This document shows, piece by piece, positions 26,818 through 38,200 of a stretch of 64,000 nt of DNA. The stretch's first letter is position 1; the number at the start of each line of letters is the position of its first letter. Position numbers and translations under genes: made by a program. The DNA comes from CAYRFF01 sp964436125. Lineage in GTDB: Bacteria; Bacteroidota; Bacteroidia; Chitinophagales; Saprospiraceae. The notes under the pieces were generated by a model, which saw only the letters and a program-made list of their open reading frames with translations, did no database searches and was not told where the DNA came from. The DNA lies in contig CAYTBT010000004.1 of assembly GCA_964436125.1 (NCBI GenBank), positions 50,241 through 114,240 of the forward strand. Reading direction: 5' to 3'.

Positions 26818-27909
26818 TTGAACAAGCAGTTTACCGAGAAAGAAAAAGATGCGCTCTCTTCCTTAAAGTTAAGGCGTGTCATTTTACCTATATTTATAGG
26901 CGTTGCGGTAGTCTTTTACTTGCTGTATAAACAATTTGACCCGGAGGCATTTCGGAATATAGAATGGGATTCACACCTTTTATTCTGGGTAGTTATGGCA
27001 GTTATTGTCATGGCGGGACATCACCTTGCCTATTCCTACCGATTAAGGGTACTGTCGGGGAAACAGTTCAGCTGGTGGAAGTCGATTGAGCTTATATTTA
27101 TCTGGGAATTCAGTTCAGCAGTTTCACCGACAAGTGTAGGGGGGAGTGCTGTTGCCCTATTTGTCTTATCGCAAGAGAAACTGCGTACAGCACGCGTGGG
27201 AGCGATAGTATTGTACACAGTGGTATTGGATAGCTTGTACTTTCTGCTGGCAATGCCTATCTTGATACTTATATATGGGCCTTCAATCATCCGACCGGGA
27301 ATGGAGACACTTTCATTTGCAACTATGGATGGCTGGGCTTATGCATTCTTTGGGAGCTACATATTCATGTTTTTCTATGCATTGTTGTTCTTTTACGGCT
27401 TATTTATCAATCCATTGTCAGTAAAAAGATTACTTGTATTTTTTACTCGCTTTGGTTTTCTGCGGAGGTTCAGGCGGAGTGCGGTTGAGCTAGGGAATGA
27501 TTTTATAGTCAGTTCAGGTGAGACGAAGGACATGCCGCTTTCCTATCACATATCGGCATTTATCATGACGGTTATAGCCTGGTCGGGGCGATTTCTTGTG
27601 CTTAATTGCTTAATCATAGCATTTGTAGATACAACACCGCTTGATTTCTGGAGTCAAGGATATTTATTTTCCAGAGTTGCGGCAATGTTTCTCATTATTC
27701 TATTCAGCCCTACGCCGGGTGGAGCGGGATTTGTCGAGGTTCTATTTACCAAGTCTCTGACAGATATTGTAAGACATATCCCTATAATAGTCGTCACGGT
27801 GTGGAGGATTATCACCTATTATGGTTACCTCCTTGCAGGAGCATTTATTATTCCTAATTGGATAGATAAGATTATGAAAAGGAGGAAGAAAAATAGAGAA
27901 GCTCAGTAG
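26818..27909 (+). CDS. Flippase-like integral membrane protein (UPF0104/YbhN, MprF N-terminal type)
   Basis: A 363-aa protein with about eight hydrophobic segments. The family pattern is visible in SIELIFIWEFSSAVSPTSVG and GGSAVALFVLSQEKL, and near the C terminus in SPTPGGAGFVEVLF. This domain is the membrane half of lysylphosphatidylglycerol synthases and many stand-alone proteins of presumed lipid-flipping function. No synthase domain is fused here. The start is TTG at 26818: an in-frame TAA lies at 26791 and no ATG or GTG occurs between, so a non-ATG start is required unless translation begins far inside. Confidence 0.85.
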   Translation: MNKQFTEKEKDALSSLKLRRVILPIFIGVAVVFYLLYKQFDPEAFRNIEWDSHLLFWVVMAVIVMAGHHLAYSYRLRVLSGKQFSWWKSIELIFIWEFSSAVSPTSVGGSAVALFVLSQEKLRTARVGAIVLYTVVLDSLYFLLAMPILILIYGPSIIRPGMETLSFATMDGWAYAFFGSYIFMFFYALLFFYGLFINPLSVKRLLVFFTRFGFLRRFRRSAVELGNDFIVSSGETKDMPLSYHISAFIMTVIAWSGRFLVLNCLIIAFVDTTPLDFWSQGYLFSRVAAMFLIILFSPTPGGAGFVEVLFTKSLTDIVRHIPIIVVTVWRIITYYGYLLAGAFIIPNWIDKIMKRRKKNREAQ

Positions 27910-27950
27910 CGGAACTAGGGGAGTTAAATTTTATCGGAAGGAAATACTCT

Positions 27951-28121
27951 CTATGTTCTTGGGTAAAACAAGAAAATATAAGCGAGGAAGGCTATAAGAC
28001 AGATACAGGCGATCCAGAAGCGGATGTCCGTAAAGAGATTGGCCTTGACTTCATTACTTTTCTCGGTAATGCCATCGGTCTTAATCCGGCTGTTATTTTC
28101 TTCGATTAAATGGTCGTTCAT
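27951..28121 (-). CDS. Small single-pass membrane protein, unknown
   Basis: 56 aa from the ATG at 28121 (a longer frame to 28154 is less likely). A charged N-terminal half is followed by one membrane segment (FWIACICLIAFLAYIFLFY) and a short tail PRT. It is convergent with the flippase-like gene. No family is recognised; the clear topology makes it more plausible than a random ORF. Confidence 0.45.
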   Translation of the reverse strand: MNDHLIEENNSRIKTDGITEKSNEVKANLFTDIRFWIACICLIAFLAYIFLFYPRT

Positions 28122-28154
28122 ACACCTCAGTATAATCAAAATTGATGCCAACAC

Positions 28155-28563
28155 ATTTTTTTATAATATGTATTATTGTTGCAACGTAGCCTTAATCTGT
28201 TGCTAGTTAATCAATTATTGAAAATTATGATTATCTGGATATGTAATCTCCTGAATATGTCCTGTCCTAAGCTTTATTATATGTCTATATACGTCTATGT
28301 GTCTATAAAATAAAGTATTTAGATAAATGAAATGTCAATGTCTTGCCGGCAATCGTTTTATCCAAAACATACAATACACCTGTCACGATATTTGCGTAAG
28401 CTGAATTTTAATCCTTTCAAGAACGGAGCTTGAACCCATTTTCCCAAGCACAGTTGTAAGCTGAACTTTCCGTAGGTAAAAATAGGGGAAATATACACTA
28501 TCGGAGTGACTTCTACATCGATGAAGTCAGTATAAGTATGAGATTACATGTCGGAAGGCGTCG
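28155..28563. other. Intergenic region with one dispersed motif
   Basis: About 410 bp, AT-rich. Apart from the motif at 28391-28401 no ORF, terminator or RNA was recognised. Confidence 0.5.
28391..28401 (+). repeat. Dispersed motif, GT variant TTTGCGTAAGC
   Basis: Intergenic. It shares 20 identical bases (28386-28405) with the copy at 6101-6120. Confidence 0.85.
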
Positions 28564-28893
28564 TCATACGCTCTCTGCAAGGACTCGCTGGTGTTCCCGT
28601 GCTAGGATTTTACTATCGATGTAAAAAGTACCGAATGGAATGAAGCTGGCAATGAGCACTTTCCATGTTGTTTTTCCAAATTTCCATCCTCTTTGTCGGC
28701 CTACAATGAGAGAGAGTAATACATAAATAATAAAAAGCACGCCATGTGTCATCCCGACGATTTCTACCATCTGAGGCTGGTCCCACATATATTTTAATGG
28801 CATTGCAATAAATAAGAGTACAAGGAAAGATAGTCCTTCCAAGATTGCAAAGATGCGAAGCCACCCGATGCTTGAGTTTATATATCTATTCAT
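28564..28893 (-). CDS. DUF3817-type small integral membrane protein
   Basis: 109 aa from the ATG at 28893. A 33-codon longer frame to 28992 begins with charged sequence unlike the family. It has three predicted membrane segments (LRIFAILEGLSFLVLLFIAM, IVGMTHGVLFIIYVLLSLIV, VLIASFIPFGTFYID). The pattern GxSFLxLLxxAMPLKY followed by G.THG.LF matches DUF3817 proteins. Function is unknown. Confidence 0.75.
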   Translation of the reverse strand: MNRYINSSIGWLRIFAILEGLSFLVLLFIAMPLKYMWDQPQMVEIVGMTHGVLFIIYVLLSLIVGRQRGWKFGKTTWKVLIASFIPFGTFYIDSKILAREHQRVLAESV

Positions 28894-29096
28894 GGTGCAA
28901 ATATGCTGAACGTCCTTTAAATAACGGTATTTTTCCGTAATGTGTCTGTCATTTTTCTGTGAATGGAGTGTAAGTCTGCTTTCCAAATTCATTATGCGAG
29001 ATATTTATCTTGCAAGAATCGGCTTGCTGCAGAGCTAGGTGAGTATTGAGGAGAATTTGTAATAATCGGGGACATTGATTAACTTAAGGGTTCAAG

Positions 29097-30146
29097 ATGA
29101 ACAAGAAAGTTATAAAAACAGAAATAATAGATCGCCTGGAGCTGAGCTCATTTGCGCTGGTAATGGCAACCGGAATTGTATCCATTGATTCATATTATCA
29201 GGGATATGAGAAGATAGCGCGGCTCTTGTATTATAGCAATATTGGTTTTTATGTAATTTTACTTATCGGTCTTTTCTTGCGTATAATTATAAGTCCCGGA
29301 GTTTTAATGGAAGAATTCAAATCTCATGAATATGGGCCGGGAGCATTGACGATAGTATGTGGAACAGCGGTTCTAGGTAGTCAAATATTGTTTCTGGGCA
29401 ATCTACCTATACTCGCCTTCATTTTCTTTCTGATAGCCATATTTTTATGGTTATTTATGAGCTATGGTCTGTTAATGATTTTTACAATAAAGGAAGAACT
29501 GTCACTGGGAAAAGGACTGGGAGGAAATTGGTTGTTGTTTATTGTGTCCGTGCAGACGATTTCAATTCTCTTGTGTAATCTTATACCGGAAGTCCTTGAG
29601 GCAGATTATTTGCTCTTGTGTACAATGTTGTTTTACATCGGAATATTCCTTTATATCCCGATTATCACCTTGATTATATATCGATTCACCTTCAGGAGTT
29701 TAAATGAGAAGCAATTAAGGCCGCCATACTGGATAAATATGGGAGCATTGGCAATCAGTACATTTGCCGGCTGCGTGATAATAGAGCATGCTCATCACTG
29801 GCCATTTCTCGAGGAGATAATCCCATTTTTAACCTTTCTTACAGAGGCGATATGGTCATTCTGTGCATGGTGGATACCTTTAATCCTGACGCTGGGATTT
29901 TGGCATCATATCATAAGAAAAAATCCCTTTATTTATGAGGTAGGATACTGGAGTATGGTCTTTCCCATAGGGATGTTTTCAGTAGCTACTTTCAAGATAT
30001 TGCCTTTACTTAACGTGAAGATTATAAGTACTTTATCTACGCTGTTTTTTGTCCTGAGTTGTATCGCCTGGGTGCTTACTTCCCTGGGGATGTTACACCA
30101 TTTCCTTAAACTCGGGAACACCGTATTGAAGAAAAGTCTTGATTGA
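29097..30146 (+). CDS. SLAC1/TehA-family (TDT) transporter
   Basis: A 349-aa protein with about ten membrane segments. The N terminus LSSFALVMATGIVSIDSYYQ matches the conserved opening of the tellurite-resistance/dicarboxylate transporter family, which includes TehA, the malate transporter Mae1 and SLAC1 anion channels. It is probably an inner-membrane anion or C4-dicarboxylate channel. The substrate cannot be inferred. It stands alone. Confidence 0.82.
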   Translation: MNKKVIKTEIIDRLELSSFALVMATGIVSIDSYYQGYEKIARLLYYSNIGFYVILLIGLFLRIIISPGVLMEEFKSHEYGPGALTIVCGTAVLGSQILFLGNLPILAFIFFLIAIFLWLFMSYGLLMIFTIKEELSLGKGLGGNWLLFIVSVQTISILLCNLIPEVLEADYLLLCTMLFYIGIFLYIPIITLIIYRFTFRSLNEKQLRPPYWINMGALAISTFAGCVIIEHAHHWPFLEEIIPFLTFLTEAIWSFCAWWIPLILTLGFWHHIIRKNPFIYEVGYWSMVFPIGMFSVATFKILPLLNVKIISTLSTLFFVLSCIAWVLTSLGMLHHFLKLGNTVLKKSLD

Positions 30147-30638
30147 AAAAGGATAAGTACTGTTGAAGAGGCGACCATTAAGCGCTTGGGCAATGATGAT
30201 ACCATGATTTCCGGGAGAAACCGACTGTATGGGATCAACACTTAAAAAATTGCCGGCTTATTTTTCCCTCTCGCTATGAAGGAGGATCCAGAATTCTATA
30301 GAAAGTAAGCAATAGAAATTCCTATTGTTCATACCCAAAATATCCTGAAGACTTTTGCATGTTTTGGCTAATACCGAGGTCCTGGGATGTCGCGATATGA
30401 TAATCCCCTTGAGAGAACGGATATTTGACGGAAGTCAATAATCTTGATGAAATAATCGATAACAATTTTCATCCCGAATGTGTTAAGTAAGCTCATCTGA
30501 CAGGAGGCTTGAAAAAATATTGTTTATGTTGAAAAGCGTTTATTCGGCATGTAATTTACGAGAAGTGCGACAGAGGAAGGATAAACAGAGCTATTCATAA
30601 ATACTGTCAAGGAGATAAATCTAGGAAGAAAGTGGTCT
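30147..30638. other. Intergenic, nothing recognised
   Basis: About 490 bp upstream of uvrA. I see no RNA gene, strong hairpin or plausible ORF, and no promoter pair I would defend. Confidence 0.4.
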
Positions 30639-33515
30639 ATGAAGAAAGAAGCTGTACAGAACGAAGGAGAAACATTAATGAAAAATGTAGGAGTTGCCGA
30701 TATCGATCCTGCTCATTCCCTTTATATAAAAGGAGCAAGCCTCCACAACTTAAAGAATATTAATGTTGAACTTCCCAAGGGCAAATTTATCGCCGTAAGT
30801 GGCTTATCGGGATCGGGAAAGTCATCACTCATCATGGACACCTTATATGCGGAAGGACAGAGACGTTACGTCGAGAGTCTTTCCTCTTATGCGCGGCAAT
30901 TTCTTACGCAGATGAAAAAGCCTGAAGTAGATTATATAAAAGGCTTAAGCCCGGCAATTGCCATAGAACAGAGGACGGTATCCAGCAATGCTCGATCTAC
31001 CGTGGGATCGCTCACAGAATTGAATGATTATTTCCGCTTATTATATGCACGGGCAGGAATAATGTATTCTCCGATTTCGGGTGAACGAGTCCGTAAACAC
31101 GAGGTGGCCGATGTCGTTGATTACCTCTTTCAGCTTGATGATGGAGACAAGGTTTACTTGACTTTCCCCCTGTATATCTACGATCCCGACAGGAAACTGG
31201 GTAAAGAACTGGAATTACTCTTGAAAAGAGGCTATACGCGGCTATATTTCGATTCTGAGCTTCTCGATATTGAAGATATTCTTGCGGGAGATACTGCACT
31301 TAAGACGACGGAAACGCTTGCACACTATAAGGAGAAAGGTCTTGCTATTCTCGTTGATAGACTTGTGATAACTGAGAATATGCAGGAAATGAAAGGCCGG
31401 ATAGCCGATTCTGTTTCTACGGCATTTATGGAGGGAAATGGCACTTGTCAGGTTGTTGTCCTGGAGAAAGAAACTAAGATATTTACGGATCACTATGCGC
31501 TCGATGGTATAGATTTTCCCGAGCCGAGCCCACAGCTCTTTAATTATAATAACCCTTATGGAGCCTGTCCCACTTGTGAGGGATATGGAAGAATTATCGG
31601 TATTTCCGAAGATAAAGTTATTCCTGATCCGCTTTTGTCAGTGTACGATGGCGCAGTAGCATGCTGGAGTGGACAGAAATCCGGTCGATGGAGAGATCGG
31701 TTTCTGCGCACGGCACCTGAACATGGTTTCCCTATTCACAGGCCTTATGAAGAATTGACACAAGAGCAGAGAGATTTCTTGTGGAATGGCTATAAAAATG
31801 TGAAGGGGATTAAAGAATATTTCAAGCGTCTTGAAGCAAAGGCATATAAAATTCAGAACCGCGTCCTTCTCGCTCGATATCGCGGTAGAACTTCATGTCC
31901 GGAATGCCATGGATATCGCTTGCGCAAAGAGGCACTTTATGTAAAAGTCGGTGACAGACATATCGCCGAGCTTCTCGATATGCCTATCGATGAGCTTTAC
32001 GAGCACATGCAACATATTCAGCTGAATGAATTTCAAGAACAAGTATCCAAAAGGCTCCTGAAGGAGATTAATCATCGCTTGCGGACAATGGTGGATATCG
32101 GACTGGGCTATCTGAAGCTCGACAGGCTCTCTTCTACACTGAGTGGTGGAGAAAGTCAGCGCATCTACCTCACGAGAACCCTTGGCTCCAATCTCACGAA
32201 TTCAATATACATCCTCGATGAGCCGAGCATCGGATTGCATCCGAGGGACAGCGATCAACTCATTGGCTTATTGAAAGAGCTCCGCGATCTGGGCAATACC
32301 GTTATTGTCGTCGAGCACGAGGAAGAGATATTGCGTGCGGCAGATCACTTGCTTGAGCTGGGGCCTGAAGCTGGTGTGCATGGCGGTAATGTCGTATTCA
32401 ATGGAAGCTGGAAAGAATTTGCGGAAGCTAATCCATCTGATTCATATACCGCGCAATATTTACTCGGCAATAGGGCCATCCCTGTACCACAAGACAGGAG
32501 GAAGCCCAAGAAATTCATCGAGCTGAAAGGAGCCAGGAAATTTAATATTCACAATGTCGATGTGTCAATTCCATTGAAGGCAATGACAGTCGTTACCGGT
32601 GTATCCGGATCGGGAAAATCTACATTGATAAAGGAAATCCTTATCCCGTCAATTGAGCAAGGCATAAACCACAACAGCGTGAAGGGAAGAGAGACATTTC
32701 AGGCATTGGAAGGCGACTGGAAGCGGATAAGTAAGGTTGAATACGTCGATCAGAATCCCATAGGCCGTAGTTCACGCTCCAATCCCGCTACCTATATCAA
32801 GGCATATACCAAGATCCGCGAACTAATGGCCTCACAGAAGCTCGCTCAGATACGAGGCTTTAAGAAAAAACACTTTTCTTTTAATGTGAAAGGCGGCCGA
32901 TGTGAAAATTGTCAGGGCGATGGCTCTATAGCTATTGAAATGCAATTCCTTCCCGATGTAAATCTCGTCTGCGAGGTATGCAATGGAAAACGCTTTAAGA
33001 AAGAGGTGCTGGAAGTGGAATATAAGGGAAAGAATATTGCTGATATACTCGATATGAGCATCGATGAGGCTATCGATTTCTTTGAAGATGAAAAATTAAT
33101 CCAATCTCGATTACAAGCACTTCAAGATGTGGGTCTGGGCTATGTCTGCCTAGGACAAGCTTCCAATACGCTTTCCGGTGGAGAGGCACAACGGGTTAAG
33201 CTGGCCTATTACCTGTCACACGAGAATCCCGATGAGCATATCTTATTTGCATTTGATGAGCCGACAACCGGTCTCCATCTCCACGACATTCACAAGCTCC
33301 TCAAGGCTTTGAATGCCTTAATAGATCGCGGCCATACGGTCTTAATTATCGAGCATAATATGGATGTGATAAAATGTGCGGATTGGCTTATAGATCTCGG
33401 ACCCGGAGGCGGAAAACACGGTGGTAAAATTCTCTATCAAGGTCTGCCTGAAGGGCTTGTTGACATTAAAGAATCACACACGGCAGATTTCTTAAAAGAT
33501 AAACTTACTGAGTAG
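30639..33515 (+). CDS. uvrA: Excinuclease ABC subunit A
   Basis: A 958-aa damage-recognition ATPase of nucleotide excision repair, which loads UvrB on DNA lesions. It has two ABC cassettes: Walker A GLSGSGKSS near residue 55 and GVSGSGKST near residue 654, and signatures LSGGESQRIYL and LSGGEAQRVKL. Zinc modules are CPTCEGYGRI...CPECHGYR and CENCQGDGSI...CEVCNGKR. Bacteroidota often have two UvrA paralogues and this could be either. The ATG 13 codons further in is an alternative start. The 3' end overlaps the convergent BNR-repeat gene by 11 bp. A dispersed motif lies in the linker before the second cassette. Confidence 0.97.
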   Translation: MKKEAVQNEGETLMKNVGVADIDPAHSLYIKGASLHNLKNINVELPKGKFIAVSGLSGSGKSSLIMDTLYAEGQRRYVESLSSYARQFLTQMKKPEVDYIKGLSPAIAIEQRTVSSNARSTVGSLTELNDYFRLLYARAGIMYSPISGERVRKHEVADVVDYLFQLDDGDKVYLTFPLYIYDPDRKLGKELELLLKRGYTRLYFDSELLDIEDILAGDTALKTTETLAHYKEKGLAILVDRLVITENMQEMKGRIADSVSTAFMEGNGTCQVVVLEKETKIFTDHYALDGIDFPEPSPQLFNYNNPYGACPTCEGYGRIIGISEDKVIPDPLLSVYDGAVACWSGQKSGRWRDRFLRTAPEHGFPIHRPYEELTQEQRDFLWNGYKNVKGIKEYFKRLEAKAYKIQNRVLLARYRGRTSCPECHGYRLRKEALYVKVGDRHIAELLDMPIDELYEHMQHIQLNEFQEQVSKRLLKEINHRLRTMVDIGLGYLKLDRLSSTLSGGESQRIYLTRTLGSNLTNSIYILDEPSIGLHPRDSDQLIGLLKELRDLGNTVIVVEHEEEILRAADHLLELGPEAGVHGGNVVFNGSWKEFAEANPSDSYTAQYLLGNRAIPVPQDRRKPKKFIELKGARKFNIHNVDVSIPLKAMTVVTGVSGSGKSTLIKEILIPSIEQGINHNSVKGRETFQALEGDWKRISKVEYVDQNPIGRSSRSNPATYIKAYTKIRELMASQKLAQIRGFKKKHFSFNVKGGRCENCQGDGSIAIEMQFLPDVNLVCEVCNGKRFKKEVLEVEYKGKNIADILDMSIDEAIDFFEDEKLIQSRLQALQDVGLGYVCLGQASNTLSGGEAQRVKLAYYLSHENPDEHILFAFDEPTTGLHLHDIHKLLKALNALIDRGHTVLIIEHNMDVIKCADWLIDLGPGGGKHGGKILYQGLPEGLVDIKESHTADFLKDKLTE
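32418..32428 (+). repeat. Dispersed motif inside uvrA
   Basis: Context GAATTTGCGGAAGCTAATCC, read as GAA TTT GCG GAA GCT AAT (EFAEAN). Confidence 0.85.
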
Positions 33516-34791
33516 TCGTTCTATTAATCAAGCCCATAGCAAGCTCTTGTTTCCCTTTCTTATATTGTGTCCATACCGGCCGTACTATGCCGTGATATAC
33601 CTCGATAGCCGTTAATTGTGAGCGTGATTTTTTATAAAAGGGCAAGCTCGTGGGATCGCGACTTATTATCCGACTGTGAAAAACCTCTCCTCCATCTGTA
33701 GAATTGCTGAGATAAACATCATATTCTTCCGGGGTGTCCACAGCTGGCATGTAGTACACAAGGTAAATCTGTCCGTCAATCGGGTCAAGGCTCATTGCAG
33801 GAAAGAGTTGTTCACCTGTGTTTAATATCATCGCCGGATCAGTCCATGTTTCTCCTTTATCTTCACTATATGTCAAGAAAAGCCGCTGTCCATGTCTTTG
33901 TTTTTGGGTGAATACAATATATAGCCTTCCGGCAAATGGCCCTCTGCTCTTATCTACCGCTAGGAATGCCCTCGTGAATTCAGTATTCCGCGATTTTAAT
34001 CGGCTTTCTGTTCCGGTAGAGATACGCACAATCTGCTTATCTGTGCCGAGCCAGCTTTTCCCGTCATCAGAGCTCTTATTGAAATAGATGTTACCACGGT
34101 AGGTATATACAAGGTAAAGCACTCCATTCCTATCCACAGATAGCCGTGGGTTTAGCCTTGCTTTACCACAGTTATTGCAATAAATCGGCAATGAACTTAT
34201 CGTGTATGCATCGGACCAGGTATTTCCATTGTCATCGGATGTGGCGTATTTCACATTTGCTCTGCAAGAGCCATTTCTGCTTACTTCTATCCAAGTCAAG
34301 TGAATTATGCCATTATCGCCCGTAATAGCATAGGGCTCGTATTGTGCATTATCACTACGAGCTACGTATTTCCCCGGTGACCATATCAGGCCATTGGTCT
34401 GAGTGGAATGATAAACGATATTCTTCACCGCGCAGGAATCAGAAGTCGTCCCGATAGAATCACTCAGATGGAAATAATGAAAGAGCCCATTGGAAATGAT
34501 GCAGGGCGTACCACTTATTCCACTTCCGGATTCCAGGTTTTTGCTCGTCCATATACTTCCACTATTTCTCGATCTATGTATATTGTCCGGGACGGAACAG
34601 AGTATGATATTCTCGGGACTTTCAGGATTTATGGCAATGTCGGGAAATGGAGCTTGAGACGAGCTTGTGTCTTCAGCATATAAGACTATGCTCGGGGTGA
34701 CTTTAATCGGGCTGTTGTGAAGCCGGTATTGCCTACCTAATCCACAGGCTCCCAATAGAAGGATTACATATACAAGGCTTATCTTTTTCAT
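33505..34791 (-). CDS. BNR/Asp-box repeat (sialidase-fold) lipoprotein
   Basis: A 428-aa protein with a lipoprotein signal ending LLLGAC. Four Asp-box-like motifs are visible: SDDNGNTW, SDDGKSW, SEDKGETW and STDGGEVF. They mark a beta-propeller of the sialidase/BNR superfamily. Sialidase catalytic residues could not be assigned, so glycosidase activity is not claimed. Such propellers are also binding modules. It is convergent with uvrA, overlapping its stop. Confidence 0.75.
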   Translation of the reverse strand: MKKISLVYVILLLGACGLGRQYRLHNSPIKVTPSIVLYAEDTSSSQAPFPDIAINPESPENIILCSVPDNIHRSRNSGSIWTSKNLESGSGISGTPCIISNGLFHYFHLSDSIGTTSDSCAVKNIVYHSTQTNGLIWSPGKYVARSDNAQYEPYAITGDNGIIHLTWIEVSRNGSCRANVKYATSDDNGNTWSDAYTISSLPIYCNNCGKARLNPRLSVDRNGVLYLVYTYRGNIYFNKSSDDGKSWLGTDKQIVRISTGTESRLKSRNTEFTRAFLAVDKSRGPFAGRLYIVFTQKQRHGQRLFLTYSEDKGETWTDPAMILNTGEQLFPAMSLDPIDGQIYLVYYMPAVDTPEEYDVYLSNSTDGGEVFHSRIISRDPTSLPFYKKSRSQLTAIEVYHGIVRPVWTQYKKGKQELAMGLINRTTTQ

Positions 34792-35291
34792 TCTATGGTT
34801 CTTTCAATAATCACGTTATATCAGTAAAGGGTAAAAGATCTATATTTTTATGTCTTCCCCATTCTTTTTATTTTACCACAGGTAAATTTATATCCTATTT
34901 ATATGAACAATGGTTAAATGTAACAAATTCCTGACGATTACACAAGGTAGCCATGAATTAGATACTTTGACAGTTGATGGGAAGTGGGATTGCCGGAATC
35001 GTAATTCAGTTCTCAGCTTAAGATATCAGTCAATTTGAGCCATCATGATATAGCTTGACAGCTTCTCTGCCTAAAAGTGCGTCTTGCTTTGATGGAATTT
35101 GTATGTGATTCGCTATGGAGTTTGCACGCTACGCAGGGCAAGGACAAGAGGAAAAGATTGTCTTATTTCAGTTCGTTCAATTCTGAGCTTTAATTTTTCT
35201 GAAACATAAAATGTGATGCTCTTCCGGCAAGAGATTCCGACATGGTATTGTACGTAAAGAGGGCAAAAATAGGGATATTTTTTTAGCCAAT
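34792..35291. other. Intergenic, nothing recognised
   Basis: About 500 bp between the BNR-repeat lipoprotein start and the nuclease-helicase stop. No ORF, hairpin terminator or motif copy was seen. Confidence 0.4.
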
Positions 35292-38200
35292 TTAAATCTC
35301 CATCCTATCTCCCTGTTCAATTAATTGCTTGTAAATGTCATTGCTCTCCAGTATTTCCTGGTTGCCTACGAGAATAAGCTGTTCTCTGGCGCGAGTAATT
35401 GCGACATTGAGTTTTCTATTGATTCCACTGACATCGACATTGCTGAAAAGTTGAAAAAGCAATTCATTCTGAGTGCAGAAGGAAATAATAATAATGTCTC
35501 TTGCTCCACCTTGATATCGTTCTACGGTATCTATGGTGAGATAATCGAGATATTCAGGGAAACGCTTCTCTATGAGAGAACGGATCTGGGCTATCTGTGC
35601 ACGATAAGGAGTAATGACACCTATTCCCGACCGTATTCCCTCAAGATTATCCTTATATTTCTCATCGACCAATCTTTCTACAAGTTCAGCGACGACAAGC
35701 GCCTCATTATAATTTACTTTATGGTTTTTCTCAAATGAATACCGAAGGCTTTCCTGTCCATTGAGTTTATCGACAGCAGTAGGCACATAAATAAGCCTGC
35801 TCCGGAATAAAATGCTGTCTTCTGCCTCCGGATAAAATGCCTCCAATGTCGATTTCTGTCTCTCTGCCGCGATAACATCAAGCTCATTTTCATAAAACCA
35901 AGCCGTGGGAAATTGCATAATTGTTTCGTGCATTCTTCCCTGTGCTCTCAAGCGTCCATAAGCCCAATCCCATCCCTGATTTCTCGCGCGTTTAAAGAGT
36001 CTTTCAAAGATGGATATCTTGGTCGATTCAAAGCCGATTTCCGTCAGTACTTCATTCTTGATTATTGCTTCTTCATCACTCTGAGTTGATACTGCCGGCA
36101 ATTGCTTGTGATCCCCCATTAAAACAATACGCGGTATCGATTTAAACACAGGCACTACCATCGGATCGAGAAGCTGTGAGGCTTCATCAATAAAAGCGCG
36201 GTCAAATGTCTTTATGCTCAGCAATTCTTGTTTATGGGTAAAAGAGGCTATTGTGCTCACATAAATGCGATATCCACCTAATACTTTTTTCAATTCTTTT
36301 CTGCTCGAGATCGAGTCAATGATATTCTGCAGAAGCCTATCTTTATATTCCTCGCCTGTAGAATAAGATGAGCCGATGCGGATATATTTCTCGTGATAGC
36401 TAGGATTGATGGATTCTATAGCCTTGCAGATTTCATCTACAGCACGATTTGTGTAAGCGAATAGGATAATTGATTCCGATGTATGTTCATTTAAAGCTTG
36501 TACATAGCTTTTCAGCATAAAGGACGTTTTCCCTGTTCCCGGTGGTCCCCAGAGGAGGAAATACTCTTGTGCGTGCAGCATTTTATCCAATAGAGCAAAT
36601 TGTTCATTGCTCAATGCCGGCACAAATTCATTTCTATCAAGAATTATTTTCTCATTTTCCTCTGTTTTCCTCGGTGCTCTTCTTCCGAGAATAAGCTGCC
36701 GTGTATGTGGTGCTATATTACCCCATTTGAAGAGGTTGCGGTATTGTTTCATGAAGCTGCTCTCCAGGAGATCATGTTCAATATTCCAGAGGGAATTCAG
36801 TGTAAAGGGGGATTCATCTGATTGTCTTGCTCGCAAGCGCAATTGCACGTATGTGTTATCGATAATGATAATCGTGGACTTATATATCTCTGAATGAATA
36901 CCCTCACTGGCGATATCACTTTCAGGATAAAGAACGACGATGTCTCCGGTGCGGAAATTGGCAAGTGGGTAGGTGCGTTCTGTTCTCCGCAAGGTAATCA
37001 GTGGATTTTCATCTCCCGATTCATCGGAGACGAGCTTTAAGCTCTCCAGTAGATTGAATTCTTGTGTCTTCTCGAGATTGGAAAGGAGCCAAAGCCCCGA
37101 CATCCCGGGACGCGATTGCTGACCTGCAGCACCGATCTTGGCAGCGCGATGTTCACGTGCTATAAAGCCGGTGAAAGCTTTAATGTAGGACTTTTCAATC
37201 GCATCGAGTCGGCTCCACATCTCCTCAAAGTCTTCTACATTCTTAATGTCAAATCCCATTAAATGGCCCTGTGCCCTTACATTCATCCGATCAAAAAAGG
37301 AATTTTCACTACGGTCATTGAGTTGTTGCAGATGCTTTTCAATCATCATTAATCGATTGCGGACAAGCAGAGCTTCCATCTGTTGTGCCGTAACTTCCGG
37401 TGCATAACGCAGCGGACTTGAATTCTGTCGTGCGTAGAGGATATGGGCACGCGTAGTGCGTCTGGAACCCGATTGGGACCGATATTTGCGTAAAGCATAA
37501 TCAATGAGAACATTATAAAGCAAGGTCTGCACATAATGATTCATGCCGAGTCCATAAGCATTGGGCATGAAAGGACTCCCTGATTTCAACTCGACAATAT
37601 TAATATTTTCTGCATCGATATACAGTAGATCCAGGCGCCCTTGAATACCGTATGGAGGCGCGATAAAGGATGGCTCGATTTTGTTATTTCCAGCTGTTTT
37701 ACCCCTCTTCTTATGCACAATTCCCAGTTCCTTAAACTCCTTCTGAACTACCTCGCGTAAGACATAATACGCTGCTTTCACCCGCCTGAAACAAGTATCC
37801 ATATCGCGCTCATCCATTGCTGTGAAGGATAGTGGATTATGCTTAAAACTCTCGATGAGCATGTCATTGAAGGTCCTCTGCGGATTTAAAAGCAACTGAT
37901 CCAGAAAATAATTGCTGATATTCCCCGCGAGAATATATGGATTGTTTTCGGCATCGATAAACTTGTGAAACATGTATCGGATCGGCTCGACAGAATTTCC
38001 ACTGAAACACTCCGATATTGCCGTGACATCAATGAGATAATCCGGTTCCCAGACAAGAGCCTGTGGCATGAGCGTTCCATCATCATTCACAGAAACGTTT
38101 ATCAGGGAAAGTGTTGCAGGGAGATTATCGGGGTTCTGGATGAAATAATGGATGAGTTCTGCTATTCCTTCATTCTGCGTGTTTTCATCATATAAAAGTT

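Noticed and set aside
26646..26930. 94-codon plus-strand ORF upstream of the flippase-like gene
   Set aside because: It overlaps the start of the flippase-like gene in another frame and has no signal or domain.
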